DNA from: Ganoderma boninense
Taxonomy: Eukaryota; Basidiomycota; Agaricomycetes; Polyporales; Polyporaceae
Assembly: GCA_002900995.3 (NCBI GenBank)
Contig: CM035305.1
Coordinates: 4,386,467-4,450,466 of the forward strand
Direction of reading: 5' to 3'
DNA: 64,000 nucleotides
Numbering within the stretch: the stretch's first letter is position 1; each line of letters opens with the position of its first letter. This document shows, piece by piece, positions 10,389 to 21,199 of this stretch. Made by a program: the position numbers and the translations under genes. Below the pieces are notes generated by a model that saw only the letters and a list, made by a program, of their open reading frames with translations, was not told where the DNA came from and did no database searches.

Positions 10389-11491
10389 TTACACCTCCGC
10401 CCACATACGGTCCGCTTCTCTCCGATCCGTCCGCCTCTCCCTCAACTCGTCCGCCGTCGACAGAGAGCAATGGAAGTAGTCTTCCTTGGGCGACCACATG
10501 TAGATGACCTCCCGCACATGAGCCATGTCCCTCAGCACTGCCTCCCCGAACTGCTGTATGGCGGAACGATCGTCGTAGCGCGTACGGAGCGGACCCCAAA
10601 TGAGCGTCTCCAGGGCTGGGGGCAGTTTGGCCTTCTTGCGTTCGTCGACGCCATATTTACCATTCTCACCCGAGCCTTGCGAGGGGTCGCCCTGAGAGAC
10701 AGCGAATATGCACAATCAGGATAATGACGAGACCTGCTGATAAAATGGCAGCATACCAGAATTAGAGGCAAAGGCTTGTCGTCGATGTGAAGGAACTTGA
10801 GGCGCGGACATCCCTCCCAACGGTATTCACGAAGAGTGGGATAATGATAATTCGATTTTGGTAAAACTCCAAGGGAGTGGTAGAAGTCGACTCGGAGGCT
10901 GATGAGCTGCGCACCGAAAATGCGGACAACGTCGCGGATGACGTCCCAGTCTGAGTCGTCCTCCACCACATGGAGACGGGTGATGTTCCTGGGGTTTTTG
11001 ATCGGGGCCATGATCAGATGGTTACATGCCAGCGTATGGAGGTTCGGTAACTCCAAGGATTCAAAGAGAACGGGTTCGGGTGCGCCCGGCCGACGAGGCC
11101 ACTCTGGGTCCACGAGGTGCACTTCCTCGAGCTGCGGATTGGCGCGTAGGAACTCCACGAATTTGGAATGCAGTCGTAGAAGGCCACCTTGAAGGCGTTT
11201 AACGGAGAGCTTTCTTCCAGCAACGAGCATAGGAAGGAGGGGGGGACGGTAGGGATGGGATATATCCGTCGCTTCCACCTCGAGTGTGACGAGGCCGGTG
11301 AGCTTCTCCAACATTTCCCCCACTAACTGAAGGCAATTGTAACTGTGGGGCTGGTGCATCCAGGGTATGAGCAGGAGGATGCTTCGGACTGCTTGGGCAC
11401 GACGCGGCACAGAGGTCGAAAAAGCGACCTTGAGTTTGAAAGCTCGTGAGAGGTTTGTAATGCGGATATCTATGATGGCATAATTGTACAA
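10389..11491 (-). CDS. F-box/LRR-type protein, 5' end uncertain
   Basis: Two exons are clear: ~11491-10757 and 10691-10389, joined in phase 0 (donor GTATGC, acceptor CTCTCAG). The protein has irregular leucine-rich repeats, for example LTGLVTLEVEATDI, NPQLEEVHLVDPEW, ELPNLHTLACNHL and PTLREYRWEGCPRLKFLHID. The C-terminal exon ends PKEDYFHCSLSTADELRERR. This is the usual build of Agaricomycete F-box proteins, substrate adaptors of SCF ubiquitin ligases. The F-box itself is not visible; it would sit upstream of 11491 in an exon I cannot place, so the gene may be N-truncated. Related remnants lie at 937-1145, 36252-36653, 42218-44850 and 54997-55719. Confidence 0.6.
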
Positions 11492-11519
11492 TTAATGTAT
11501 GATTAGGTCCTACTCCCAA

Positions 11520-12059
11520 GGCAGGGATTTCTCAAGGTCTAGTTTCCAGGGTTGCCTCGCTTACCGACTGTAATCCTTGGCAATCGTAGTTGAGACCAAA
11601 GCTGGAGCAGGAGTTGAGAGTTGAACCATGGAACGCTGAAAGTTGGACCTTGCGGGTTTATTCGCTTACACTAAGGCTAGCCGAGCGCCGAAGGAAAATT
11701 CGTCTCCAAGCTCCAGGTTTATTAGTCCTTTGTTCGTCTCCCAGGTTCAAGCTTCATGACCTACATGGACTCGGCACGTGTATGGTCGGAGTGCTCAATG
11801 AAGCGGCAGCAGTGATTCCGTCTCCCAAGCCGTCGATTCACGCTCTGGTGGAGTCTGACGATTGCGCGATTGATCGTCTATGTCGCTTTCTAGGTCCAGC
11901 TGGATCTGACTGGTATCTTCATGTACGTCATGCTTGTCCAATGTTGTTGAGTTCTCACTGACTTCGTTGTCCTCTCAGGCACAGTAAGATCTACGCAGTC
12001 TTGTGCTGATGGATGTTTCATCTGCAGTGTCGTGTTCAACCAGGAGCTCGAGCCCCTTT
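11520..12059. other. No supported gene
   Basis: This holds one 123-codon open frame (11590-11961, plus strand) without recognisable motifs or splice context. It may hold the missing first exon of the F-box gene on the minus strand, but no F-box text was seen. Confidence 0.4.
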
Positions 12060-13010
12060 AGATCCATCCACGCAAGATTTACAAGATGAATTTGTTGTGC
12101 GCGGACATCCTCCTGTTCTCGGCCTACAAGTGGAACATCACCTGGCCATCTCTTGTCACTGACGTGAGTTCTACGTGGTTCAATCGCTAATATTTGATCC
12201 AGATTTCGGACTCTATGAGCATCTAGTGGCATGAATCTCACACCCAACTTGTGGTCGGCATACGGCAACTGGTTCCCTGGTCTGAAGCCTCTCATTCAGC
12301 AGGCTATGGCCCGGATCGTAAAGGCAAACCCGGCTCGTCACGTCGTTCGTGAGCGTAATCGGAAGTGTCTCCAGCTCTACTTGTCGGAGCTGACTGAGCC
12401 ATACCTCAACAGCCAGAACTACTCGGAACTGTTCTAGAACCAGGTCATTTGGTTCGTGGACGGCACGGACGTCTATCGTGTCGCCATGTAAGTTTCCACA
12501 ACCTCCTTGCCTTCTCTCCCACTCACAATGTATCATTTAGTCACAAGACGTTGGAGAGTAGCTTGCCGACCAAGCCCATCAGTAAGTGCTTCCGTGATGG
12601 ACCGCCTGCAGGAAAGCGGTGATCATACTTTTCTATATAGATGGAGCCATCTTCATCTTCAGCCCCCGCCCCCGCTCTGGATAGCTGTTCCTGAAGATCA
12701 AGCATGCTCACGTTTGGGCAGGTCAGAAGTGTCTTGGACAGTTGACGAAGTTAAAGACCGCTGAAGAAGTTGCCGCACTGGTCTGGTCCCTACTGGTCGA
12801 GGAACAGCCAAAAGAGGTTATTGTCACACGGAAGGGCATGTTCGATGATAGTGCTGACTGTTCCTATTTCTGTAGGGTGTTCGCTCGTCTCATTTTGTAT
12901 TATAGCCTGCACGTCAACAATGAGAAGGTGAAGATAATATTGTGTCCTACCAAGAATACCATCACTGAGGTGTGCTGGGCAAGAGTTCAGAATCACAGAG
13001 TAGTTACCGT
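12060..13010 (+). pseudogene. PRP8: Partial, intron-bearing PRP8 pseudogene
   Basis: Translation in shifting frames matches the C-terminal half of the spliceosome core protein Prp8. In order: [135 protein letters not shown] follows SELF at about 12436. The frame shifts several times, and intermediate exons are missing, including those between LLF and NLWSA. Intron-like gaps with GTAAGT donors remain near 12488 and 12571, so the copy arose from DNA, not from mRNA. Prp8 is an essential single-copy protein of about 2300 residues; the functional gene must be elsewhere. Confidence 0.85.
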
Positions 13011-13153
13011 CAGACACAAATATCTACCATCTATGTATGTGTTTGGACGATGAATCACGGAATGTCACGTGCATATTGCTTGCCCACAGAAATATTTTCA
13101 GGCCGTCTCCCAATGTTTTCTCACACCACTCGTCTCTCCCAGTCGCCGCTGCA

Positions 13154-15172
13154 ATGGCTTCGAATGATGCCAACACTGCGCTGCTGTATAATTTTCGCCT
13201 TGAGCATCAGAAGTTTGAACAGGCAATTCGCACTGCTTTCGAGAATGGCTCAGACACTATCGTGTTGGAAAGGCTGGGCGATCAACTCAGTCAGTTTCTC
13301 CAGCTTGTCCACGAGGTTCGTTCCCAACTACGCACTGCCAGAATGGCCACTGAAAAACAGTACAGCATGAACACATCTTCGATGTCAACGAGTTTCAAAC
13401 TATTGTCGTCAACATCACTGCGATGCAAGCTGATGTGCGACTCCAATATCAAGATCTGCTTGCGGAATCCCACCACGGCTACCCTACCGTCATCACCCAC
13501 GAGAATCCAAGCAGTTCATCTGAACGAGGGCGGCCCAAGATCTTCATTGATCCTGAATTCCTCGCTTGGGCCTACACCCAGCGTAGTATATCAAGCATCG
13601 CACGATTTCTTGGGGTTCACCGTCACACTATCAAGCGATGTCTTGTGGAGTATGGCATTGTTCCTGCAGAAGACCCTTTGCTGGAGGATGTACCACCAAT
13701 GCCATCGGTTCTTGAGACCACTGGCGGAAGCTCAGAGTCCAATGACTTCCTCCCCTTTCAACCTTCCACTACCAATTCCGACCCAGATCCTGACGACATT
13801 CTGGACCCCCTCCTTCCCATTCCCTCATTATCTCCTGACGATATCCACAACACTATCTTGAACCTACCTGGTCCATCCACCACTGATCCTACCTCCCAGA
13901 CACGATACCGCACTAGCATTAATGATGACGACCTGGACCAGCTCCTCATTATTTTACGCTCTCACTACCGTCGGGCTGGTGTCAGTGTGCTCGATGGCAT
14001 GCTACGGGCACTTGGTTACCATGTAACCCGAGCACGACTCCGCCAGGCTCTTCTGCGCATAGACCCCGTCCGCAGAGTTTTTGAACGGATCCGCATCCGC
14101 CGCCGGGAGTACAAAGTAGCTGGTCCAAATGCGCTCTGGCATCATGATGGGCAGCATGGTGAGTGAAGCTTTGGCCTCTCGAAGTTCAAACTCTTGTTAC
14201 AATATTTATTGAAATATTCTGCACTTTACTAGGTCTCATCCGATGGGGCCTTGTGATCCATGGTTTCATTGATGGATACTCGCGTCTCATTACAGGTCTT
14301 CGTGCTAGTGACAACAACCGTGCAGACACTGTCCTTGGCCTCTTTTTGGATGCCGTTCACCAATACCACGTTCCCTCTCGAGTTCGTGGCGACCACGGTG
14401 TCGAAAATCTTCGTGTTGCAGAATATATGGAGGACTTTCGTGGACCAGGTCGTGGTTCATACATCTGGGGACGGTCTGTACACCTATACTCTATCAAATC
14501 AAATCAAACTAATGCCATGTACGCCTACACAGCAGTGTTCACAACATTCGCATCGAGCGACTCTGGGTCGACGTCACGACTCAGGTTGGTTCTAAATGGG
14601 CAGACTTTTTTACTGCCCTGGAACTTCAACACGGCCTCAATATTAATAGTTCCCACCACATCTGGCTTCTGCACCGTCTTTTCCTCGACTATGTCAACTT
14701 CGATCTCAACTTCTTTGCACAAGCATGGAACCAGCACAAAATCTCCATGCGTAACGCACCCAATCGGTCTCCAGCTGACATGTTTGGCTTTGACATGCTA
14801 ATCCATGGTGTACGAGGGGACATGCCGGCCGCAGTTGACACTGTGGCAAGCGATGAGGAGCTCGAGGTCTATGGATTGGACTGGGAGGCTCTACAGGACG
14901 ACAGCCTCCGTGAAAGTCATGCCACAAATAATCCCTCAAGTGAAGGCTGGAGCTCATGGCTTGGGCGGACAGGACCGCCGGAGCATTTGAATGAGGTCAA
15001 CGTCGACTCACCACAGATCGGTAATCAGGACGACATGCTCCTTCTTGCCCTTTCTCAGACTCTACCTGTACTCGAGTATACTGGGCATGTTACTCACGAA
15101 CAACTAGTTAGTCGTTGGGTTATAGGACACGCCACTGCAGTGGCTCTTTTCGGCCCAGACTTTGAAATGTAA
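13154..15172 (+). CDS. DDE integrase-core protein (transposase-like), intact
   Basis: Four exons (13154-13315, 13393-14158, 14233-14473, 14536-15172) give 601 residues without a stop. A helix-turn-helix lies at about residues 110-140 (ISSIARFLGVHRHTIKRCL). It is followed by an acidic, Pro-rich linker. The catalytic core shows LWHHDGQH (first Asp), GFIDGYSRLITGL, VPSRVRGDHGVENLRVAEYM (second Asp) and NIRIERLWVDVT (Glu). A C-terminal acidic tail follows. This retroviral-integrase-like fold is abundant in Agaricomycetes; the motifs match that lineage-specific group rather than Ty1 or Ty3 integrase. There is no reverse transcriptase, protease or LTR nearby, and no terminal repeats were found. It could be a mobile-element transposase or a domesticated gene. 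Exon 3 ends in phase 2 with an unusual GTCTGT donor, which is the weakest junction. Confidence 0.75.
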
Positions 15173-15179
15173 TATAATG

Positions 15180-15690
15180 TTGTCTATGCTCATTGTGAAC
15201 AGCAACGACTCATGGCACAGCAGGAAGCCAAGTCCCCAGCCAGTGAGGGTGAAGGTCGTCGTGACGGTGGTCCAGGGCGTAGTCCTAACCAACTACGAAA
15301 GTATGGTGTTGCGCTGGTGCTCACAATGATCAGGCATACCAAGGTGGACGGTCTTATCTGCAGTCTTGGTTCCTCTCCTATGACCTTGATGCAGTCGAGA
15401 TCATACAAGACAGCTTCAAACTGTAGACATGAGTACATTGTATTGCGCGGTTATGTTGTACAAACAGGTATCGAGAACACATATGGACATAGGCAGCGAG
15501 AACACATACAGTGAACGGTGAGAGCATATAGACGATCAATGAGAGCATGTGGTAGCAGAGAGACAAAGGCAGTTGACGTTCTCATGTACGATGAGAGACC
15601 TAGCCCATGAAGTTGAAGTTCAAACCAGTGAATGTAAGGCATGACATGGACTCACCTATCTTCGTCAAGATGACGGATGACGACCTTGAT
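15180..15690. other. No gene seen
   Basis: AT-richer spacer after the integrase-core gene. It has several short overlapping frames and no motif. No inverted terminal repeat of the upstream gene was recognised here. Confidence 0.4.
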
Positions 15691-15694
15691 GCAC

Positions 15695-16395
15695 CTAGGC
15701 CATGCTAGAACACCGTGTTAGCAACAGCAAGGACGACAGAATGAAGCAACTCACGTGGTGATACCGAAATGGCCATGAAGAAGGCGGAAGTTGCCGTCAA
15801 GGCCGCGCTCGAGGGCGTTGAACCGGCCAGGCAGCTCAGCGCGGAGATCCTCACGGAGTCCGGCGCACTCCTCTCCAACTTGCTTTACCGTGTGCTGGAG
15901 CTGCTGGAAGCTGTTGTTCATCCCCTCGAGATGCGACGCCATGGACCTCATGACAGAGACCATAGCTTGCACGTTGTCGGACAGGGTGTCAACCTTTCGT
16001 CCAAGAACAGTGAAATTAGAATCCAACTTGTTGATGAGGTCGTCCACCTTCTCGGAGAAAGCTGCAGCCACCCTCTCCCCAATGCCGTCGACCTTGACAC
16101 CGAGGCTGTCGATCTTGGTGCCGAGGACGTCGACCTTGGTGCCGACCCGATCGACTCTCGTTCCGACAGCACTGAGGCCATTGGAAAGCATCTCCATGCC
16201 TTCAGTCAAGTTCGAAGCCATCTTGACGCTGTGGGTGTGCGAGAGTGCGAGAGTGCCGTTGATAAGACCAAGGGATGCGTTGAGTGCAGCGAAGTCGCCA
16301 TGGAGGCATGGCTCGGGGTTGGAAGCGGTTTGGAAAGCTACGACAGAATGGTTAATGAAAATTAGATAACCTACGGCATGATATCGGACATACAC
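15695..16395 (-). CDS. Coiled-coil protein with VGTKVD-type repeats, 5' end uncertain
   Basis: The main exon runs ~16395-15755. A short last exon (15704-15695) adds MA and a TAG after a GTGAGT/TTCTAG intron. The hydrophobic stretch near the start (HAVGYLIFINHSVVAF) may be a membrane anchor or intron sequence. The body is a long heptad-like coil with tandem units: VGTRVDRVGTKVD, VLGTKIDSLGVKVDGIG, VDDLINKLDSNFTVLGRKVD and LSDNVQAMVSVMRSM. The family was not recognised. Earlier exons may lie at 16400-16960 on the same strand, where frames broken by stops read as a secreted or membrane N-terminus, but no consistent model could be built. Confidence 0.5.
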
Positions 16396-16399
16396 ATGG

Positions 16400-19300
16400 G
16401 GGGCTCAATGGCCAACGAAGTGCGAGTAATGGGGGAATGGGTCACGGTCGTCGTCGAAGTCGACGAAGTAGTCACTGCGGAAAATGAGAGTCAGTTTGAG
16501 TACCAAATCGTAGAGCAGCAGCACAGCAGAGATGAGGTGTCGTCAGAAATGGTATGTAGCATGCTTACTGAAACACGTAGAACTGGAGACAGTGACTGAG
16601 TTGAGTGGCTGAGGGACCAGGCGCAGGTAACCAATGCCAACAACAGCGGTTGGAAGACAAGTAGCGCAGGCGCTTAGCAAGAGTTGGGAGAGGGGATGAC
16701 GATGCCGAGGGCAGTGCCCTGTCCTTATAAGTTCAGGCCTAGATAGCCAAACATGTATAAATATCGGCACAAACGGCACGTTGCCGCTAGCACACAGGTC
16801 TGTGGCTGCCGTCCGTGAGCTCTCGAGCCGCCTCCTGGTGTGGTCAATGTAGATATTGGGACAGCTCTTGGGTTGTTCTTCGTGAGGCTCACTTCTATTA
16901 CATTTCCTGAACTGGAGCCGCCTCGGTTGAGTGCAAGAAGCTGAAAGGGAGATCACTCATGGGAACTTTTAGCACCAGAAGCCAAGGAGCACAACATATA
17001 TTTACTATCGATTCTCCCAGTAGAAGGGCAGACATTCAAATGTCAGGATCGGAGTTATGTACTCAGAAGAGAAGAGTAATCGAACAAGGTTCTAAAGACA
17101 GCCGTTGTCAGCACCTCAGCCTAGACGAAGACCAAGAATGATGAGGACAATGACATGCATGGAAAGCGAGGACACGGGACGTAGCATGAGTGCTAAGACC
17201 CACCGTCCGACCTTGAAGATGCCCATTTGCATGAGGAAGTCCCAGACCCTGCTAGTCTTGATTACGTTGATTGTTACGATGTCGTGTGCCTCAGTGGTGG
17301 TGGATTCCCACCTCGCGCACGGCATCTCCCTGATGATGACACAAGACTTTGGGAGGATGCGGAGTTGTGAGCAGAGCGTCTGCTCTTTGGGTGCAAGCAA
17401 GGGCAGTGTCGCCTGTTCGCGGGGTTGAACATTGAGCGGCGTGGCTGTATAGGGGGCAGCGACAGTGGTGAGTACAGCACCCATGAGAGCACATGGGAAA
17501 TGGGCGAGGGCAGGGAAGTGCGCAACTCATGCGCGGAGGTTCATGCGGCCGAGCTGAGCTTAAAAATTGCTTCTCTGAGCCACCTTTCCTCCCACATCTG
17601 TATATTGACTATGTTGTAATGTGTAATGCATGGAAGAAACAAAGGCTGGGTTCACACTCACCTGCTTCTGAAGAGCGCTGTGTTGAGCGTGATGCTTTGC
17701 ATCTGTCATCCAGGGCAGCGACGTCAAAATTTCGGTCCTCGACCTCCGTGCTAGCTTCGCAGACCAGGAACACTCACGTTGTAATCAGACATGTCGTGCG
17801 AGGTCGAAACACTATCCAGGTGCATCATATCACGTCCGAGATTCTGAGCTCCAGCAGCCAGCGCAAGACGTACCTGAGAGACACCACGGTATTGAGGATG
17901 AAGACTGGCTCGGAGGACGCCCTTTCACATGCCTAGAACCAGACGGAGAGGATGACTGACAGGACGGACAGCGTAACGACGATGTCGAGGCATGCATCAG
18001 GAAAATGCTGCAGCTGATGGCAGAGTCTCCTTCGAGAAACAGGTCATTTGCGAGTGATTCTGGCTGTTCGCGGGGAGGGAACGAATTGATCCTGTCGGGC
18101 TTCGGCCACGAGGGTGTGGAGGAGGACGAGATGGACGCAGAGGTGTGTCGTCGATGGACCCGAAGGTTACTGATGACCCTGGAGGAGAGGAGGACGGGAC
18201 GCACCAGATGATTTTTGCCGAACTTGTGGGCGAGTGGACAGGCGCTGGCACGTTGGTGCCAGCGCCTCACCTCTTCCTAAATAGGCAGTGCCTGAGGTGT
18301 ACTGTTCCTCGACCGCTTGAAGTGGATAAGACAGACTCACCAAGCAAACAAACCTCGCTGGAAGGTAGACGCCAGGAGCCAGAACAAGAGCTTGAGCATG
18401 TTGGTGGTAGACTCGGAGGTCTGACGTCAACACTTCGAAAATGGACCACGGAGCTAAACAGCTGGTTTCGAAGTTCTGAGAGACGAAAGGGCTCCATGGA
18501 GAAAGAAAGATCAGCGCAGTCCGGGTGCATTAGCTTGAGCCATTGGGCTCGCAATAAACGGAAAGAAAATGTGGGTTTGAGAGACTTACCTGGTCATTCC
18601 TGCCGCTCATCCCACCGCTTGCCTTCCCGCTCCGCACCTCCTCGTTGGGCTTGTAGTGCCAGTGCATGTGCGATCTTCATCCTGTAGCTGGGCGATTTTG
18701 CTGACCAGCATGACAGATGGGATCAGAGTGGAGAGAGTGGAGGAGCAGGATAGGAATGACGTCAGTGAGCGAGGAGTGGACAGGAGCGAAGCAAAGTCGG
18801 TGTGCTAGGGCACCGAAGTTGGTTGCGCAGTGTGAGGTGTTTCGTCTTGGGGCGCGGTATTTTGGCGATTGGTGTGGTATCTCCGGAGCCAGCCAGAGAT
18901 GAATAAAGAATGTGACAGATAGGAGCGGAATGGCGGCGGCGGCAACTGCAGCGCAGAGGGAGAACATCGCAGTCGCAAGGTTAGACGCTGATGCCGGTTG
19001 CACGTGTTGTAAAGCGTGTTGGTCCTCCGAGGGCCTGTAGGTGTGACTCGTCCAGAGCCTGTATTGCAGGTGCCAAGTAACACGGGGTGGGGCGGTGGGA
19101 GGAAAGATGTCCTCGCGCACCACCAGTACAGCGTATAAAGGTAGATTATCTAACACTCTCCCCCTCTGGACTGGCTCACGGTTCATGTGTATTGTAATAC
19201 AGAATGTAAGTAGGGGAAAAATAATATACGAGTAGTGACAGTGAGTAATGAGTGCGCCAGGTCATCGCGGGAGCAGGGGCCATATCAATATCCTCAATCG

Positions 19301-19960
19301 GGGTAGAAGGGTGATCGGACAGGCCACTCGTGGCGGAGGTCATCGCATCGCCTTTCGCGGGTTCCGGGGCCTCATAATTGTGGCGCGGGAGGGTGAATAC
19401 TGTTTCGATGGACAGTATGAGGAGGATGAATGTGTCCTGAATGATGTCGCTTGCACGCGCGGGGTAAGATTGAAATGGCTCGGACTCGGGTGAAGTCGGC
19501 GGTTTGCGACCTTCGAGATGGTAGCTCGTGTTGATGGCATACGAGTGTACACATGCGCGGAGGTCAGCCTCTTGGTCGATGCCTGGCCCAAGTAGTGACC
19601 CCAGTGCTCCATCACCCAGGCGTAGACTGGCGGGAGGGAGAAGACTTCGATCACTTCTCAGAAGAAGGCCTCAGTGAATTGTTCCTCATGCCGGCCGGGA
19701 TGATGGGTAGAAACGGAGATATAAAGTTTCGGCGTGTACGTCAGCGGCGAGGGGGGGGCGAAACACGGTGAACCGCGTGGTGGGAAGTTACCGTGATCAT
19801 CGCGGATACTGAGGGGCCACAGCGAGGTGGGGGAATTCGAGAACACGCCTTGCCAGGCACCGCTTGTGGAGTGCGAAGCACGCGCGAGGACAACTTAAAG
19901 TCGACAGTATGGCAGAGAACATGGTGCACGCCCATGACCTAGAACCATCTCGCGGCAGAT
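16400..19960. other. Eroded exon-like fragments, no intact gene
   Basis: Minus-strand fragments with fungal splice signals: a hydrophobic end at 17116-17240 (RVWDFLMQMGIFKVGRW, LALMLRPVSSLSMHVIVLI), a hydrophobic stretch near 17940-18010 (DIVVTLSVLSVIL), and an exon with the AGTNVPAP palindrome at 18240-18267. These suggest decayed paralogues of a membrane-protein family. The order and frame are not recoverable by eye. Confidence 0.35.
18240..18267. repeat. 12-bp-arm palindrome encoding AGTNVPAP
   Basis: AGGCGCTGGCAC, 4-nt spacer, GTGCCAGCGCCT. On the minus strand one frame reads GAGTNVPAP, the same peptide as in the palindrome at 22062-22095. Confidence 0.6.
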
Positions 19961-19974
19961 GCCCACTCACCGAC

Positions 19975-21193
19975 CCTCACTGTTGCGCGCGTTCACTGGA
20001 GGAATCAGTGCCGCTCGGTCTGGGCTCCGTCGTTCGACCCCCCCAGCCTCCCTCGACCCGATCCCGCATCCAGCGCTGGTCGCGTCTCTCCCATTCTGCC
20101 GTTTCGCGATCCGGTGTCGAGATGTTCTTCGTCGTTCGGCTGCGCTCCTCGCCAGCCACGTGCGCGTAACTGCGTACGTCACCCGCAAGGGAAAGAATCG
20201 GGGACAAGGGGTGCCAGAGGGAGATTGGCAATCCAGACTCAAATGAAAAGGCAACGTACCTTGGGACATTGGGGAGGATCTGCGGCCAAGCCGACGAGGA
20301 TGCTGCGGGGCAAGGAGCCTAAAATGGAGGTGCTTCAGTACTCACGTTTCGTGGGCGGATGAGGCAGAAATCGCTTAGAAGAAACGTAAGGATTAACGTA
20401 CCTGAAATTTGTGAAAAAATGCCACGCGTCCCAAGTCCACTGCCTCCAACCTTGAGTGGGGATGGTGCGCTCCATGTGAGTTTCGAGGGGCAGCTGACAA
20501 CCGGTCTAGAAAGCACCGCAGAAGAGCACGAGACAAGACGGCAGGAGGCTGATAAATGAGAAGAGGAGCGGAGGTGGTGACAGACTCGGAGAACGTATAG
20601 AGCAAGCTCGAACCGTGCCGTGCGCGCGAATGGTGAGGCCTGTGAGGTGGCACCACGGAGCCAAGTCGGAGGGTTAGCCACCGAGAGGTGCGGCACAGAT
20701 GAAGGTCCCGCGGTCGCCGTCCGTGCGATGCAGAGCCAAGTGGGGGTCGGGGGTACGCGCCCAGACGTGCAGACGGGTAAGTGGTGATAGGCGGCGATGA
20801 CGAGAGCATGGGAAGGGGAGGAAAGGAGGCAGAAACAATGGGGATGACGGTCGAGCTGCGGCCAAGTGAAAAGGAGGACACTGGGGGGCGAGTTGCAGTT
20901 CGGACGTGCTCTTCTCGTCGTGAGGGGATGGGGGCGAGTGGACGGCGAGAAAGCGGAGCCGCGGGAGCGATGAGAAGGGGGAAAGGGGAGATATAAGGTG
21001 CTTGACTCACCAATGGACTTGTCGCCGATGCTGGAAAAAAACTGGCGCTGACACGGACGTGCGACGCAATGTCACTTCCTAGAAGGGACGTGCATTTCAG
21101 TGTGAACGTTCTGCACTCGGAGACGGCGCAGAGAATGGCGCAGACGGGGCACAACGGACGACGTACCTCAAATCGAATGAAACCGCTCTTCAA
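19975..21193 (-). pseudogene. Possible decayed multi-exon gene
   Basis: Splice-like boundaries on the minus strand: donor GTACGT after MKSGFIRFE near 21166, an acceptor CTTCTAG near 21080, a GTGAGT near 21010, a donor near 20400 after VAFFHKFQ, and the acceptor ATTTTAG near 20320. A terminal exon ends TPDRETAEWERRDQRW to a stop at 19977. Frames between these points are broken and no family was recognised. Confidence 0.25.
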
Positions 21194-21199
21194 ACACCC

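Noticed and set aside
16543..16956. 137-codon minus-strand frame as a separate gene
   Set aside because: Cys/Ser/Arg-rich without motif; could be the eroded or intron-split 5' part of the coiled-coil gene, but no model joins them.
20393..21193. 266-codon minus-strand frame as a single-exon protein
   Set aside because: It crosses several good splice signals and is low-complexity; more likely intron plus exon sequence read through.
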